DNA from: an uncultured Candidatus Saccharibacteria bacterium
Lineage (GTDB): Bacteria > Patescibacteriota > Saccharimonadia > Saccharimonadales > Saccharimonadaceae
Direction: 5' to 3'
Assembly: GCA_947302355.1 (NCBI GenBank)
Contig: CAMYUU010000004.1
Coordinates: 1 to 64,000, forward strand
DNA: 64,000 nt
Shown here: positions 33,533 to 41,587 of the stretch, in pieces
Layout of the letters: the number at the start of each line of letters is the position of its first letter
How positions within the stretch are numbered: the first letter of the stretch is position 1
Position numbers and translations under genes: made by a program
The notes under the pieces: generated by a model
The model's database searches: none
Seen by the model: the letters and a program-made list of their open reading frames with translations, nothing else
Told to the model about the DNA's origin: nothing

Positions 33533-34567
33533 ATGGCGAACGAAGATAAGGCAGTAAAAACGAAGAAAATAAAGAATGTGTCGAAGAAGAGCTTGCGTAC
33601 GATGCAAAAGAATAAGAATCGACATATTTTGCGCGAGAGAGCGCGTATTGTGAAGTATGGCACTAAGGGCTTTGGTCGTAACATTTGGCTTTCGACGGCT
33701 GCTACTGTAGTTATGGCAATTACTTTGATTATTCTTTTTGTGACGATAGTTGCAAGTGTGATTTTAACAAATACCGCTGAAATGATGAAAGATAAAATAG
33801 ACATCACGATTTATTTTAAGCCTAATACGTCGGCTGAAAATTTGGAGAAACTGACGGAGGAGATAAAGAAAGATCCAAATATTAAAAGCGTTGAAACGTC
33901 TACTTCGGAGGAAGAATACAAGAAGTTTTTGGAGGAGAATGCGGATAGCGATGAAGTCTTGGATATTTTAGATGAAGAAATGACGAAGTTGATGATTGGC
34001 AAGATGCAATCGACGATGAGGATTAAGGTATATAACGTAGACGATTTGACGAGCGTGAAGAGTATCGTCGAGGATGGCGAGTTATTTCAAACTTATACTG
34101 ATAAGGAAAAGGCTCCGACTTACGATGTGAATCGTGCTGAAATTGCCACGATTACGTCTTGGGCTAGAATTGCGCGTACTAGTGGCATTATTCTGGCTGC
34201 AGTTTTCTTGGTAATATCCATTTTGATTATCTTCAGTACGATTAGAATGGCGATCTTTTCTCGTAGGGAAGAAATCTATATGATGAAACTGGTGGGGGCT
34301 GATAAGAGTTTTATTCGTGGACCTTTCCTAGTGGAAGCAGAGATTTGTGGAGTGATTGCTGGAATAGTGTCAGCTACGGCCTCCTATTTTGGTTTCAAAT
34401 TTCTTGCACCTAAGCTAGCTGGATACGGCATCGATGTTAGCTCGATTAGTGATATTCTAGAGTCCAATAAGCTGATAATCGTGTTTTTGATTTTCATAGT
34501 AGCTGGGGCTTTGATTGGTAGGATTTCGGCGAGATTAGCTGTATCTAAATACTTGCACAAGACATAA
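33533..34567 (+). CDS. ftsX: Cell-division membrane protein FtsX
   Basis: 344 aa with a basic cytoplasmic start (residues 1-45), first membrane segment (~50-78), the ~140-residue outside domain (ECL1, about 80-215), then three closely spaced membrane segments (~218-242, ~260-290, ~312-335). This four-segment layout with one large loop is the FtsX fold. FREEIYMMKLVGADKSFIRGPFLVEA matches the family's cytoplasmic loop, in part, without being quoted whole. The loop is the expected contact for the CHAP hydrolase encoded next. Confidence 0.92.
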   Translation: MANEDKAVKTKKIKNVSKKSLRTMQKNKNRHILRERARIVKYGTKGFGRNIWLSTAATVVMAITLIILFVTIVASVILTNTAEMMKDKIDITIYFKPNTSAENLEKLTEEIKKDPNIKSVETSTSEEEYKKFLEENADSDEVLDILDEEMTKLMIGKMQSTMRIKVYNVDDLTSVKSIVEDGELFQTYTDKEKAPTYDVNRAEIATITSWARIARTSGIILAAVFLVISILIIFSTIRMAIFSRREEIYMMKLVGADKSFIRGPFLVEAEICGVIAGIVSATASYFGFKFLAPKLAGYGIDVSSISDILESNKLIIVFLIFIVAGALIGRISARLAVSKYLHKT

Positions 34568-34573
34568 AACTTA

Positions 34574-34582
34574 TGCTATAAT
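34574..34582 (+). promoter_or_regulatory. Extended -10 promoter of the CHAP hydrolase gene, leaderless arrangement
   Basis: TGCTATAAT (box 34577-34582), ATG 6 nt later at 34589. No SD between. It lies just after the ftsX stop, so the hydrolase can be made apart from ftsEX. Confidence 0.72.
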
Positions 34583-34588
34583 GAAAAT

Positions 34589-35770
34589 ATGAAATATCAA
34601 AACAAAAAGAAGTTTTTGATCTTGGGGGTAGTTTTTACATTAGTGGCTACTCCGGCCGTTAACATGATTTTGAATTCTCAGCGGGTAGATGGGATTTCTA
34701 AGGCTTGCCAAAATTCTGCTGCTTGTCGTGAGGCTGTCGAAAAGGAAAAAGAGGCAACAAACAATGCGGCTTCGGCAGCGAAGACTGCGAATGCTTATCA
34801 AGTAAAGGTGGGTGAGCTTGCGGTAGAAATTGCCAAAAAAGAAGCTGAAATTGCCGAAACAGAAGCTGAAGTTAAAGTTTTAAAAGATCAGATTGCTGAA
34901 ACAGAGAAAAAGTTAGATGAAGAGCAGGAAGCTTTGGCGGAGCTTTTGGTTAACATGCATTTTGAGTCCGATGCTGAACCAATTAAGATTTTAGCTGGAG
35001 CCAGTTCTATTTCTGATTTGGCTGAAAAAGCGGCTCGCGAAGAGGTGGTAAAGGAGCAAATTAGTGTTTCAGCACTAGCGGTGCGTAATACCAAAGAAGA
35101 ATTGGAGGCAGATAAGGCGGAGGTTGAAAAGTTGCTTGAAGAGCAGCAACTAGCCAGGGAATCTCTAGTAGAAAAGAAGGGTGAGCAGCAGGCACTAGTG
35201 GAAAAGTACGAAAATGACGCCGAAGCGTATGCTGAAGTAGCAAAAGCTGCGCAGATTGCTCAACGTGAAGCTGAGAAGGCTGAGCAGGAAGCTCATCCAG
35301 AGTTATATCGCGGTAGTGCGTATACTGGCGCCAATACTTATCCTTGGCAGGCCGATTGTCCTGGTCGTCAGGATGAATACATTACTTATTGGGAAGGTGG
35401 CGATGGTTGGTATAAGATTGGTGGCTATGTTTGTGAATGTGTGAGCTATGCAGGATGGAAAGCATATGAATATTTTGGCGTAGCAGTTGGCTGGGGAAAT
35501 GCTTACTCTTGGGATGACGGAGCGAGAGCTGCTGGTTATTTGGTAGATAAAAATCCAGCGGCGAATACGATTGGACAGGTAGACGGATATCCTTATGGGC
35601 ATGTTTTCTGGGTGGAAAGTGTGAATTCGGACGGTTCCATTAACGTTACGGAGTATAACAATGCATATGCTACATATCTCTATACTGGTAGTATGCATTA
35701 TGGTGATTTTGGATCGCGTACGATTTCGGCTGGTGAAGTATGGCAGTACAATTTTATTCATTTTGAATAA
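34589..35770 (+). CDS. PcsB-like secreted peptidoglycan hydrolase (coiled coil + CHAP)
   Basis: 393 aa. A signal/anchor sequence (residues ~8-27), a long Glu/Lys/Ala coiled coil (about 48-235, e.g. AEIAETEAEVKVLKDQIAE), then a CHAP domain (about 255-393). The CHAP catalytic cysteine is in CECVSYAGWKAYEYFG and the histidine in YPYGHVFWVE, with NVTEYN supplying the polar partner. In Streptococcus PcsB and other FtsX partners the coiled coil inhibits the enzyme until FtsEX moves it. The position right after ftsEX supports that role: septal peptidoglycan cleavage. Two cysteines and the linker before the CHAP domain are also intact. Confidence 0.88.
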   Translation: MKYQNKKKFLILGVVFTLVATPAVNMILNSQRVDGISKACQNSAACREAVEKEKEATNNAASAAKTANAYQVKVGELAVEIAKKEAEIAETEAEVKVLKDQIAETEKKLDEEQEALAELLVNMHFESDAEPIKILAGASSISDLAEKAAREEVVKEQISVSALAVRNTKEELEADKAEVEKLLEEQQLARESLVEKKGEQQALVEKYENDAEAYAEVAKAAQIAQREAEKAEQEAHPELYRGSAYTGANTYPWQADCPGRQDEYITYWEGGDGWYKIGGYVCECVSYAGWKAYEYFGVAVGWGNAYSWDDGARAAGYLVDKNPAANTIGQVDGYPYGHVFWVESVNSDGSINVTEYNNAYATYLYTGSMHYGDFGSRTISAGEVWQYNFIHFE

Positions 35771-35777
35771 AAGCATG

Positions 35778-35786
35778 TGCTATAAT
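35778..35786 (+). promoter_or_regulatory. Extended -10 promoter of the S41 peptidase gene, leaderless arrangement
   Basis: TGCTATAAT (box 35781-35786), with the chosen ATG at 35794, 7 nt away. An alternative ATG at 35785 overlaps the -10 box and cannot be used on this transcript. Confidence 0.72.
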
Positions 35787-35793
35787 GAAAGAT

Positions 35794-36990
35794 ATGGTTT
35801 ATAAAAAAGAATGGAAAGAGAAAAAGACTAGCCTCGGTAATGCTATTATTATTGGTGCGGTTTTTGCAGTTTTAGGAATTATTGTAGGGGCAAATTGGAA
35901 TAATTGGGTACATACTTTTGCGCCCTATTTGGGGTTAAGTGGCGTAGTAGAGTCAAGCGCTGATTGGTCTGAACTAAATGAAGTTTATGATAAATTAGTG
36001 AATACCTATAATGGTGAAATGGTGAAGAGCGAAATGATTGAAGGCGCCAAGAAAGGTTTAACTGAGGCTCTTGGAGATGTATATACAGTATATATGGACA
36101 AGGAAGAGACTTCAGATTTTTATGATGATTTGCATGGTAATGTGGGTAGTGGCGTTGGCATTGAAATGGGGCTAAGGGATGGCTATGTCAGGGTACTTCG
36201 GACCCTTCCGGATAATCCTGCGAGGAAAGCGGGAATCTTGGCTGGAGATATTATTTATAAGGTTGATGGGGAAGTAGTTTACGATCTTTCAACGGATGAA
36301 ATATCGAAAAAGGTACGTGGTGAGGACGGAACAGAAGTTACGATTTCGGTAGTGAGAGATGGCGAGGAGAAGACCTTTACGATGAAGCGTGAGGCCATTA
36401 ATAATGTATCGGCTTATGTTGACTATGATGGCAAGACTGCCATCGTGACGGTGACCAGATTTGATAATGACACTGGTACTATGGTTCAGAAGTTTGCCAA
36501 AGAGTTTGCGGATAAGGGGATAGAAAAGGTGATTTTGGATCTTCGTGGTAATGGTGGTGGATATGTTTCGGCAGCACAGGATTTGCTTAGCCTCTGGATT
36601 GATAATAATGACATCTTGATTCAGAAATCAAAACATTTTGGCAATAGCACCACTAAGACTAGCTCTGGTAAGGCAATATTAAAAGATATGGAGACTATAG
36701 TACTCGTAAACGGTTCTTCGGCTTCGGCTTCGGAGATTGTAGCTGGTGCGCTTCAGGATTATGGAAAGGCTAAGATTGTAGGTGAGAAGACTTATGGAAA
36801 GGGTGTGGTACAGCAGCTATTTGACCTTTCGGGAGGTACTGTGCTTAAGGTGACAACGGCGGAGTGGTTCACGCCAAATGAGCGCTCAATCAATGGTGAA
36901 GGAATTAAGCCAGATATCGAAGTCGAACGTACATACGAAGATATAAATTCCATGCGTGACCCGCAAATGGATAAAGCAAAGAGTTTATAG
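35794..36990 (+). CDS. C-terminal processing peptidase (S41, CtpA-type)
   Basis: 398 aa. An N-terminal membrane anchor (about residues 13-35), a small helical part, a PDZ domain (about 105-190, GIEMGLRDGYVRV) and the S41 protease core. The catalytic Ser lies in LVNGSSASASEIVAGAL and the Lys in VGEKTYGKGVVQ, giving the Ser-Lys dyad; the PDLRGNGGG-like stretch is DLRGNGGGYV. Such proteases trim or destroy envelope proteins, including division hydrolases. It follows the CHAP hydrolase gene directly, so control of that enzyme is a reasonable inference. Start at 35794 from the promoter position. Confidence 0.92.
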   Translation: MVYKKEWKEKKTSLGNAIIIGAVFAVLGIIVGANWNNWVHTFAPYLGLSGVVESSADWSELNEVYDKLVNTYNGEMVKSEMIEGAKKGLTEALGDVYTVYMDKEETSDFYDDLHGNVGSGVGIEMGLRDGYVRVLRTLPDNPARKAGILAGDIIYKVDGEVVYDLSTDEISKKVRGEDGTEVTISVVRDGEEKTFTMKREAINNVSAYVDYDGKTAIVTVTRFDNDTGTMVQKFAKEFADKGIEKVILDLRGNGGGYVSAAQDLLSLWIDNNDILIQKSKHFGNSTTKTSSGKAILKDMETIVLVNGSSASASEIVAGALQDYGKAKIVGEKTYGKGVVQQLFDLSGGTVLKVTTAEWFTPNERSINGEGIKPDIEVERTYEDINSMRDPQMDKAKSL

Positions 36991-36996
36991 CAACGC

Positions 36997-37090
36997 GAAT
37001 AGTCTTTCTCGGACACACGTCGCTTCGCTCCAGTGTCTCAAAGGTCTTTTGAGACTGCTCGGCCGAGCTTATGGCCCTCGAAAGACCATT
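36997..37090. repeat. Palindromic repeat element, type A (intergenic copy)
   Basis: Outer arms AGTCTTTCTCGG (from 37001) and CTCGAAAGACC (to 37087) are imperfect inverted repeats, with an 8-bp inner hairpin GTCTCAAA / TTTGAGAC near 37034-37055. The right arm, AGCTTATGGCCCTCGAAAG, matches at 17 of about 22 positions a stretch in leuS at 39140-39161. Could also help end ctpA transcription. Confidence 0.6.
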
Positions 37091-37092
37091 TG

Positions 37093-37101
37093 TGTTATAA
37101 T
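37093..37101 (+). promoter_or_regulatory. Extended -10 promoter of the glycosyltransferase gene, leaderless arrangement
   Basis: TGTTATAAT (box 37096-37101), ATG at 37109 after 7 nt of A/T. No SD site. Confidence 0.74.
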
Positions 37102-37108
37102 AAAAAAT

Positions 37109-38350
37109 ATGCGTATTACCATTGCGACAGCCGTTTATTACCCTCAAATAAATGGGGTGGCGGTATTTTCGCACAATTTAGCGTTGGGTCTTGTAGAGCG
37201 GGGACATGAAGTACTAGTGCTTTGTCCGAGTCAGACTGGTAAAAATTATACTCGTGTTGAGGATGGGGTTAAGGTGAATTATTTAAGATCGGTAGATGTA
37301 AGGGTATATCCAGATCAGATTAATGAGGTGCCGCCTAAGAAAAAAGTCATGGGTGTAGAGTTGCCGCACTTGTTTTATAAAAAAGGGTTGAAAGTCTCAG
37401 CATTTCCAGCGTCTGAAATAAAAAGGGCGCTTGACAAATTTCGCCCTGATGTGGTGCATGTGCAAGTTTCGGATCCGATTGGATTATCCGTGGTGTCATA
37501 TGCTAGAAAAAATCATATTCCAGTAGTTACAACTGAGCATAATCAACCGGAGGTGATTACTGAGCCTCTTAAAGTTCCAGATGTAATTAAAAAACCTGTC
37601 AATGTGCTTCTTTCGTCATATTTTCGTAACCGACAAAGTAAAAGTGATTTTGTGACTATGCCAACTGAACAGGCTATTCGTAATCTATTAAAAAAGCATG
37701 AACTAAATATTCCGGTAGCGGCTGTATCTAATGGAGTAGACTTAACGAATTTTAAACCTGGTAAGGTCAAAAAAGAAGTTTATGAAAAATACGGTATTAC
37801 GTATGGGGTGCCGATTGTGTTATATGTGGGGCGCGTAGATCCGGAAAAACAAGTTGGGACAGTGATTTCGGCATTTAAGGAAGCGCGTAGTCTTGTTCCG
37901 AAAGCAGAGATGGTGATTGTAGGCGATGGGGTAGATAAGTCGAGATTGGAGAAGAAAGTAAAAGAATTAGGTTTAGATGGTAGTGTGAAGTTTTTGGGGC
38001 GGGTATTACCACCAGATTTGTATGAGCTATATAAAGTGGGGACGGTGTTTGCGACGGCAAGCGAGATTGAAACTCAAGGTATTGTATTAATTGAGGCGGC
38101 GGCGACAGGATTACCTTTGATTGCAGTAGACAGGGGTGCGGTTGGTGAGGTTTGTATTGCTGACGAAAATGGATTTCTCTGTGAGCCGGGTAATGTCGAT
38201 GACATAGCAAAGGCGCTAGTAAAGGTACTATCAGATAAGGATTTACAGGAGAAATTCTCTCAGAATTCTATAAAGATAGCGGCAGAGCATGATTTTGAAA
38301 GGACTTTGGATAAGTTTATAAATATTTATCAACACTTGATTCGTGATTAG
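37109..38350 (+). CDS. GT4-family glycosyltransferase
   Basis: 413 aa, two Rossmann-like GT-B domains. N-terminal acceptor domain with NGVAVFSHNLALGLVERGHEV; C-terminal nucleotide-sugar domain with LYVGRVDPEKQV near residue 230 and the donor-site E-x7-E (EIETQGIVLIEA). Probably transfers a sugar from a UDP- or GDP-donor to a lipid or cell-wall glycan; substrate not visible. Similar enzymes include alpha-mannosyl- and glucosyl-diacylglycerol synthases. The start at 37109 follows the promoter; an earlier frame would begin inside ctpA. Confidence 0.9.
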   Translation: MRITIATAVYYPQINGVAVFSHNLALGLVERGHEVLVLCPSQTGKNYTRVEDGVKVNYLRSVDVRVYPDQINEVPPKKKVMGVELPHLFYKKGLKVSAFPASEIKRALDKFRPDVVHVQVSDPIGLSVVSYARKNHIPVVTTEHNQPEVITEPLKVPDVIKKPVNVLLSSYFRNRQSKSDFVTMPTEQAIRNLLKKHELNIPVAAVSNGVDLTNFKPGKVKKEVYEKYGITYGVPIVLYVGRVDPEKQVGTVISAFKEARSLVPKAEMVIVGDGVDKSRLEKKVKELGLDGSVKFLGRVLPPDLYELYKVGTVFATASEIETQGIVLIEAAATGLPLIAVDRGAVGEVCIADENGFLCEPGNVDDIAKALVKVLSDKDLQEKFSQNSIKIAAEHDFERTLDKFINIYQHLIRD

Positions 38351-38367
38351 ATAAACGATGGTTAATA

Positions 38368-38376
38368 TGGTATAAT
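38368..38376 (+). promoter_or_regulatory. Extended -10 promoter of leuS, leaderless arrangement
   Basis: TGGTATAAT (box 38371-38376), ATG at 38384 after 7 nt. No SD site. Confidence 0.72.
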
Positions 38377-38383
38377 ATGGTTC

Positions 38384-40834
38384 ATGGATAGATATGAACC
38401 ACTGAAAATCGAAGAAAAATGGCAAAAAAAATGGGAGAAGGAAAAACCTTTTCGTGCGGTTGAGAAAAAAGGTGTGCCGAAAATGTTTGTGGCTGAGATG
38501 TTTCCTTATCCTTCGGGAGCGGGACTTCATGTGGGGCACGTACGGAATTTTACAATCGTAGATGTGTTGACGCGCTTTTATGAGCAACAGCGCCTCAATG
38601 TAATGCGACCTTTCGGATATGATACGTTTGGCTTGCCTGCTGAAAATTATGCAATCAAGACTGGGATGGCCCCACAGGAGATTACTAAGATAAATATCGA
38701 TAATTTCCGCAAGCAGGCGAAGCGCCTTGGTTATGCAATAGATTGGGATCGCGAGATTAATACTTCCGATCCGGAGTATTACAAATGGACGCAGTGGTGC
38801 TTTTTGCAGTTATATAAGAAGGGTCTAGCTTACCAGAAAGAATCCTATCAGTGGTGGTGTCCAGAAGACGAGACAGTGCTTGCTAATGAACAGGTAGAAA
38901 ACGGCAAATGCTGGCGTTGCGGCCATGAAGTTGAAAAGAAAAAAATGAAGCAGTGGTTCTTCAAGATTACCGAGTACGCGGATGAATTACTTGATGAGAT
39001 CGATGCGCTGGATTGGCCAGACAAAATTAAAACGATGCAAAAGAATTGGATCGGTCGCTCGACTGGTGCGGAGATTGATTTTGAGGTTGTGGCGGAAGGC
39101 GAAGGGCCTTTTTCGGACACGCTCAAGGGCGCTCGCCCAAGCTTACGGTCCTCAAAAGGCCTTCACCCTTCCGCCCAAAACATCAAAGTCTTTACTACGC
39201 GACCTGATACGATTTATGGTGCGACGTTTTTGGTGGTGGCGCCAGAGTATCCGGGGTTAGATTATATTGTTTCGGACGATGCGCGTGATGAGGTGATGGC
39301 TTATAAACGGTCGGCATTATTAAAGTCTGAGGTCGAACGCCAAGAAAATAAAGAAAAAACCGGTGTATTTACCGGGGCTTATGCCATTAACCCAGCCACA
39401 AAGGAAAAGATTCCAATTTGGGTGGCAGATTATGTGCTGGCTGGTTATGGTACGGGTGCAATTATGGCAGTACCCGCCATGGACGAGCGCGACCGTGAAT
39501 TTGCTGAGGCGCATGATTTGCCAATCGTAGAAACCGAGCTTTGCGACTTTGGTCAATTTGGTACTCCTAAAACGACTTACAAAATGCGTGACTGGCTAAT
39601 TAGTCGTCAGAGATATTGGGGTTGTCCGATTCCGATTGCTTACGATAAGGATGGTAATGCACATCCAATACCTGAAGATCAATTGCCGGTAGTGATTCCC
39701 GAGGTGGAGGATTATAAGCCCGATCATACTGGTAAGTCGGCGCTTGCAAAGGCTAAAGACTGGCTAAAGGTTGAGATTCCAGTCAAAGACCCCAAAACTG
39801 GTGAAACGCATATGGAAGAAATGACTCGGGAAACCGACACACTAGATGGCTATGCCTGTTCTTCTTGGTATTTATGGCGCTATGTTTCGCCGCATGACGC
39901 TAAGCACGCTTGGAATCCAGAGGCTATAAAGTATTGGGCACCAACAGATATATATGTGGGTGCCGACCATGCTGTGGCACACTTACTTTACATTAGATTT
40001 TGGTGTAAGTTTTTTGCCGACCAAGGATATTTGCCGTTTAGGGAACCAATTAAGAAATTGATTTATCATGGCTACATCAATGCACCAGACGGTAAAAAGA
40101 TGAGTAAGTCAAAGGGTAACGTGATCGATCCATTAGACGTGATTGATGAGGGTTATGGCGCGGATACTTTACGCACCTATGAAATGTTTATCGGGCCAGT
40201 AGAATTAGATGCAGCATGGGATCCGCGCAGTGTGGGAGGCGTTTATAGGTTCTTGAACCGTTGTTGGAGTTTGTGCTTTGGTAAGGACGGCAGTGTTGCT
40301 TCAATCAAGAGCATTCGCGACAACGGGAGCGAACTAGCGAGTGAGCCCCGTAACGACGGGCGCGAACGAAGCGGCTCGAGAGGGGCGCAAAATGCCGTCG
40401 TTCGAAACAAAGCAATCAAGAAGGTAACAGAAGATATCTACAAATGTAACTTCAACACTGCGGTGGCTGCGTTGATGGAATATGTGAACGAGCTGTATAA
40501 AGTCGGTGCGGATGAAGCGGACTTAGTAGTGTTAGCGAAACTATTAAAGCCATTTGCTCCACATCTGGCAAGTGAGATGCTTGAAAAGTTGGATGTCGAC
40601 GATGAGTGGCCAAAGTGGGACGATAAATACCTAGTTAGTGATACGGCAGAGGTAGTAGTGCAAGTAAATGGTAAATTAAGAGGAAAACTGACGGTCGATG
40701 CAGGAGATCTTAATGAAGAAGAGAAGATTATCGAGATGGCACTAAATGATAAGAAGATAAAGAAATACGTCGAAAGTGGCGTAAAAAAGACAATCTATGT
40801 AAAGCGTGCGAAGCTCTTAAACATTGTAATATGA
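38384..40834 (+). CDS. leuS: Leucyl-tRNA synthetase with two in-frame repeat-derived inserts
   Basis: 816 aa class I synthetase for tRNA-Leu. HIGH site as HVGH (PYPSGAGLHVGHVRNF, residues ~38-53), zinc domain with WWCPEDE and CWRCG intact, CP1 editing domain with VFTTRPDTIYGATFL and the proofreading Asp in MDERDREF, then KMSKS as KKMSKSKGN. Two segments have no place in normal LeuRS: about 25 residues around 240-265 (GPFSDTLKGARPSLRSSKG) and about 35 around 640-680 (RDNGSELASEPRNDGRERS), both coded by palindromic DNA. The later half of CP1 is trimmed compared with E. coli. The last 4 nt overlap the next gene. Function should be retained. Confidence 0.94.
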   Translation: MDRYEPLKIEEKWQKKWEKEKPFRAVEKKGVPKMFVAEMFPYPSGAGLHVGHVRNFTIVDVLTRFYEQQRLNVMRPFGYDTFGLPAENYAIKTGMAPQEITKINIDNFRKQAKRLGYAIDWDREINTSDPEYYKWTQWCFLQLYKKGLAYQKESYQWWCPEDETVLANEQVENGKCWRCGHEVEKKKMKQWFFKITEYADELLDEIDALDWPDKIKTMQKNWIGRSTGAEIDFEVVAEGEGPFSDTLKGARPSLRSSKGLHPSAQNIKVFTTRPDTIYGATFLVVAPEYPGLDYIVSDDARDEVMAYKRSALLKSEVERQENKEKTGVFTGAYAINPATKEKIPIWVADYVLAGYGTGAIMAVPAMDERDREFAEAHDLPIVETELCDFGQFGTPKTTYKMRDWLISRQRYWGCPIPIAYDKDGNAHPIPEDQLPVVIPEVEDYKPDHTGKSALAKAKDWLKVEIPVKDPKTGETHMEEMTRETDTLDGYACSSWYLWRYVSPHDAKHAWNPEAIKYWAPTDIYVGADHAVAHLLYIRFWCKFFADQGYLPFREPIKKLIYHGYINAPDGKKMSKSKGNVIDPLDVIDEGYGADTLRTYEMFIGPVELDAAWDPRSVGGVYRFLNRCWSLCFGKDGSVASIKSIRDNGSELASEPRNDGRERSGSRGAQNAVVRNKAIKKVTEDIYKCNFNTAVAALMEYVNELYKVGADEADLVVLAKLLKPFAPHLASEMLEKLDVDDEWPKWDDKYLVSDTAEVVVQVNGKLRGKLTVDAGDLNEEEKIIEMALNDKKIKKYVESGVKKTIYVKRAKLLNIVI
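39101..39164. repeat. Type A palindromic repeat inserted in frame within leuS
   Basis: Arms GAAGGGCCTTTT / AAAAGGCCTTC frame a centre with a GGGC-GCTC-GCCC hairpin. TTTTTCGGACAC on the left and AGCTTACGGTCCTCAAAAGG on the right match the intergenic element near 37001-37087. Its translation gives the non-homologous stretch in LeuRS. Confidence 0.6.
40310..40420. repeat. Second palindromic/low-complexity insert within leuS (type B)
   Basis: A run of short inverted and repeated words: ACGGG...CCCGT around GCGAACTAGCGAGTGAG, CGACGGGCGCGAACG, GGCTCGAGAGGGG and GCCGTCGTTCG. The words differ from type A. In frame it codes for about 35 charged residues absent from other LeuRS. Confidence 0.5.
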
Positions 40835-41337
40835 AGCTAATTCTAGTTTTAGATAATATTCGTTCTACTTATAACGTGGGAGCAATTTTACGCACCGCGG
40901 AAGGTTTTGGGGCGGAAAAAGTAGTTTTATCTGGCTACACACCGAGAGTACATGACGAAGCTTTATTGCCACATTTAAGGTCAAAGCTTGACCGGGCGAT
41001 TCATAAAACCGCTTTGGGAGCAGAAGATATGTTAGACATTTATTCGTCCCATGACATAATTAACGATTTGAAAGATTTAAAGGAACAGGGGTGGCAAATT
41101 GTAGGGTTAGAGAATAATATCAAGAAAGGTAATTTAATACGATTAGATGATTCTGGGTTGAAAGAAAAACTGTCAGAGAAAGTAGTTTTAATATTGGGCG
41201 AAGAAGTCCAGGGTATAGATTATTCACTGCATGATATGATAGATTTATTTATTGAAATCCCAATGCATGGCAAGAAAGAGTCATTTAATGTATCCGTGGC
41301 GACTGGAATCGCTATGTATGGTATAATGAGTTTATGA
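40831..41337 (+). CDS. SPOUT-family (TrmH/SpoU) RNA 2'-O-methyltransferase
   Basis: 168 aa SPOUT methylase that uses S-adenosylmethionine on rRNA or tRNA ribose. Motif 1 DNIRSTYNVGAILRTAEGFG (residues ~7-26), motif 2 LILGEEVQGID, motif 3 IPMHGKKESFNVSVATGIAMY, the trefoil-knot cofactor site. It is the catalytic domain only, with no extra RNA-binding domain, and the target base cannot be told. Overlaps the leuS stop by 4 nt, so probably coupled. Confidence 0.9.
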   Translation: MKLILVLDNIRSTYNVGAILRTAEGFGAEKVVLSGYTPRVHDEALLPHLRSKLDRAIHKTALGAEDMLDIYSSHDIINDLKDLKEQGWQIVGLENNIKKGNLIRLDDSGLKEKLSEKVVLILGEEVQGIDYSLHDMIDLFIEIPMHGKKESFNVSVATGIAMYGIMSL

Positions 41338-41540
41338 TAAAGATATATACAACACCAACTTGTGCGTATTGTCATGCCTTAATGGATTGGCTTGATCAGC
41401 TGGGCGTGGAATATGCGGAAATGGATGCCACGAAGGAGCCAGACATTACAGCAGTGCCGGTAACTGAAATTAATGGCCAAAGAATTGTAGGGTTTGATCG
41501 TCCAGCTATCAAGAAGGCTTTAAAAAATTTAGAGAAATAA
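41334..41540 (+). CDS. Glutaredoxin-like protein (CAYC active site)
   Basis: 68 aa, thioredoxin fold. The active site CAYC sits at residues 10-13 (TPTCAYCHALMDWL) and the cis-proline loop reads VPVTEINGQRIVGFD. The size and sequence are near NrdH-redoxins and glutaredoxin-3-like proteins; either could donate electrons for ribonucleotide reductase or thiol repair. It overlaps the methylase by 4 nt. Confidence 0.88.
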   Translation: MIKIYTTPTCAYCHALMDWLDQLGVEYAEMDATKEPDITAVPVTEINGQRIVGFDRPAIKKALKNLEK

Positions 41541-41552
41541 CTACAAAAAGTA

Positions 41553-41581
41553 TTTACAGCTAGTAATAATTCATATATAAT
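41553..41581 (+). promoter_or_regulatory. Promoter of the adhesin gene, leaderless arrangement
   Basis: TTTACA at 41553-41558, 17-nt spacer, TATAAT at 41576-41581; ATG at 41588 after 6 nt (GAGCTT). Confidence 0.76.
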
Positions 41582-41587
41582 GAGCTT

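Noticed and set aside
36956-37108. Longer N-terminus for the glycosyltransferase
   Set aside because: It would run through the palindromic element and ctpA end, and lie upstream of the TATAAT box; the family start is at 37109.
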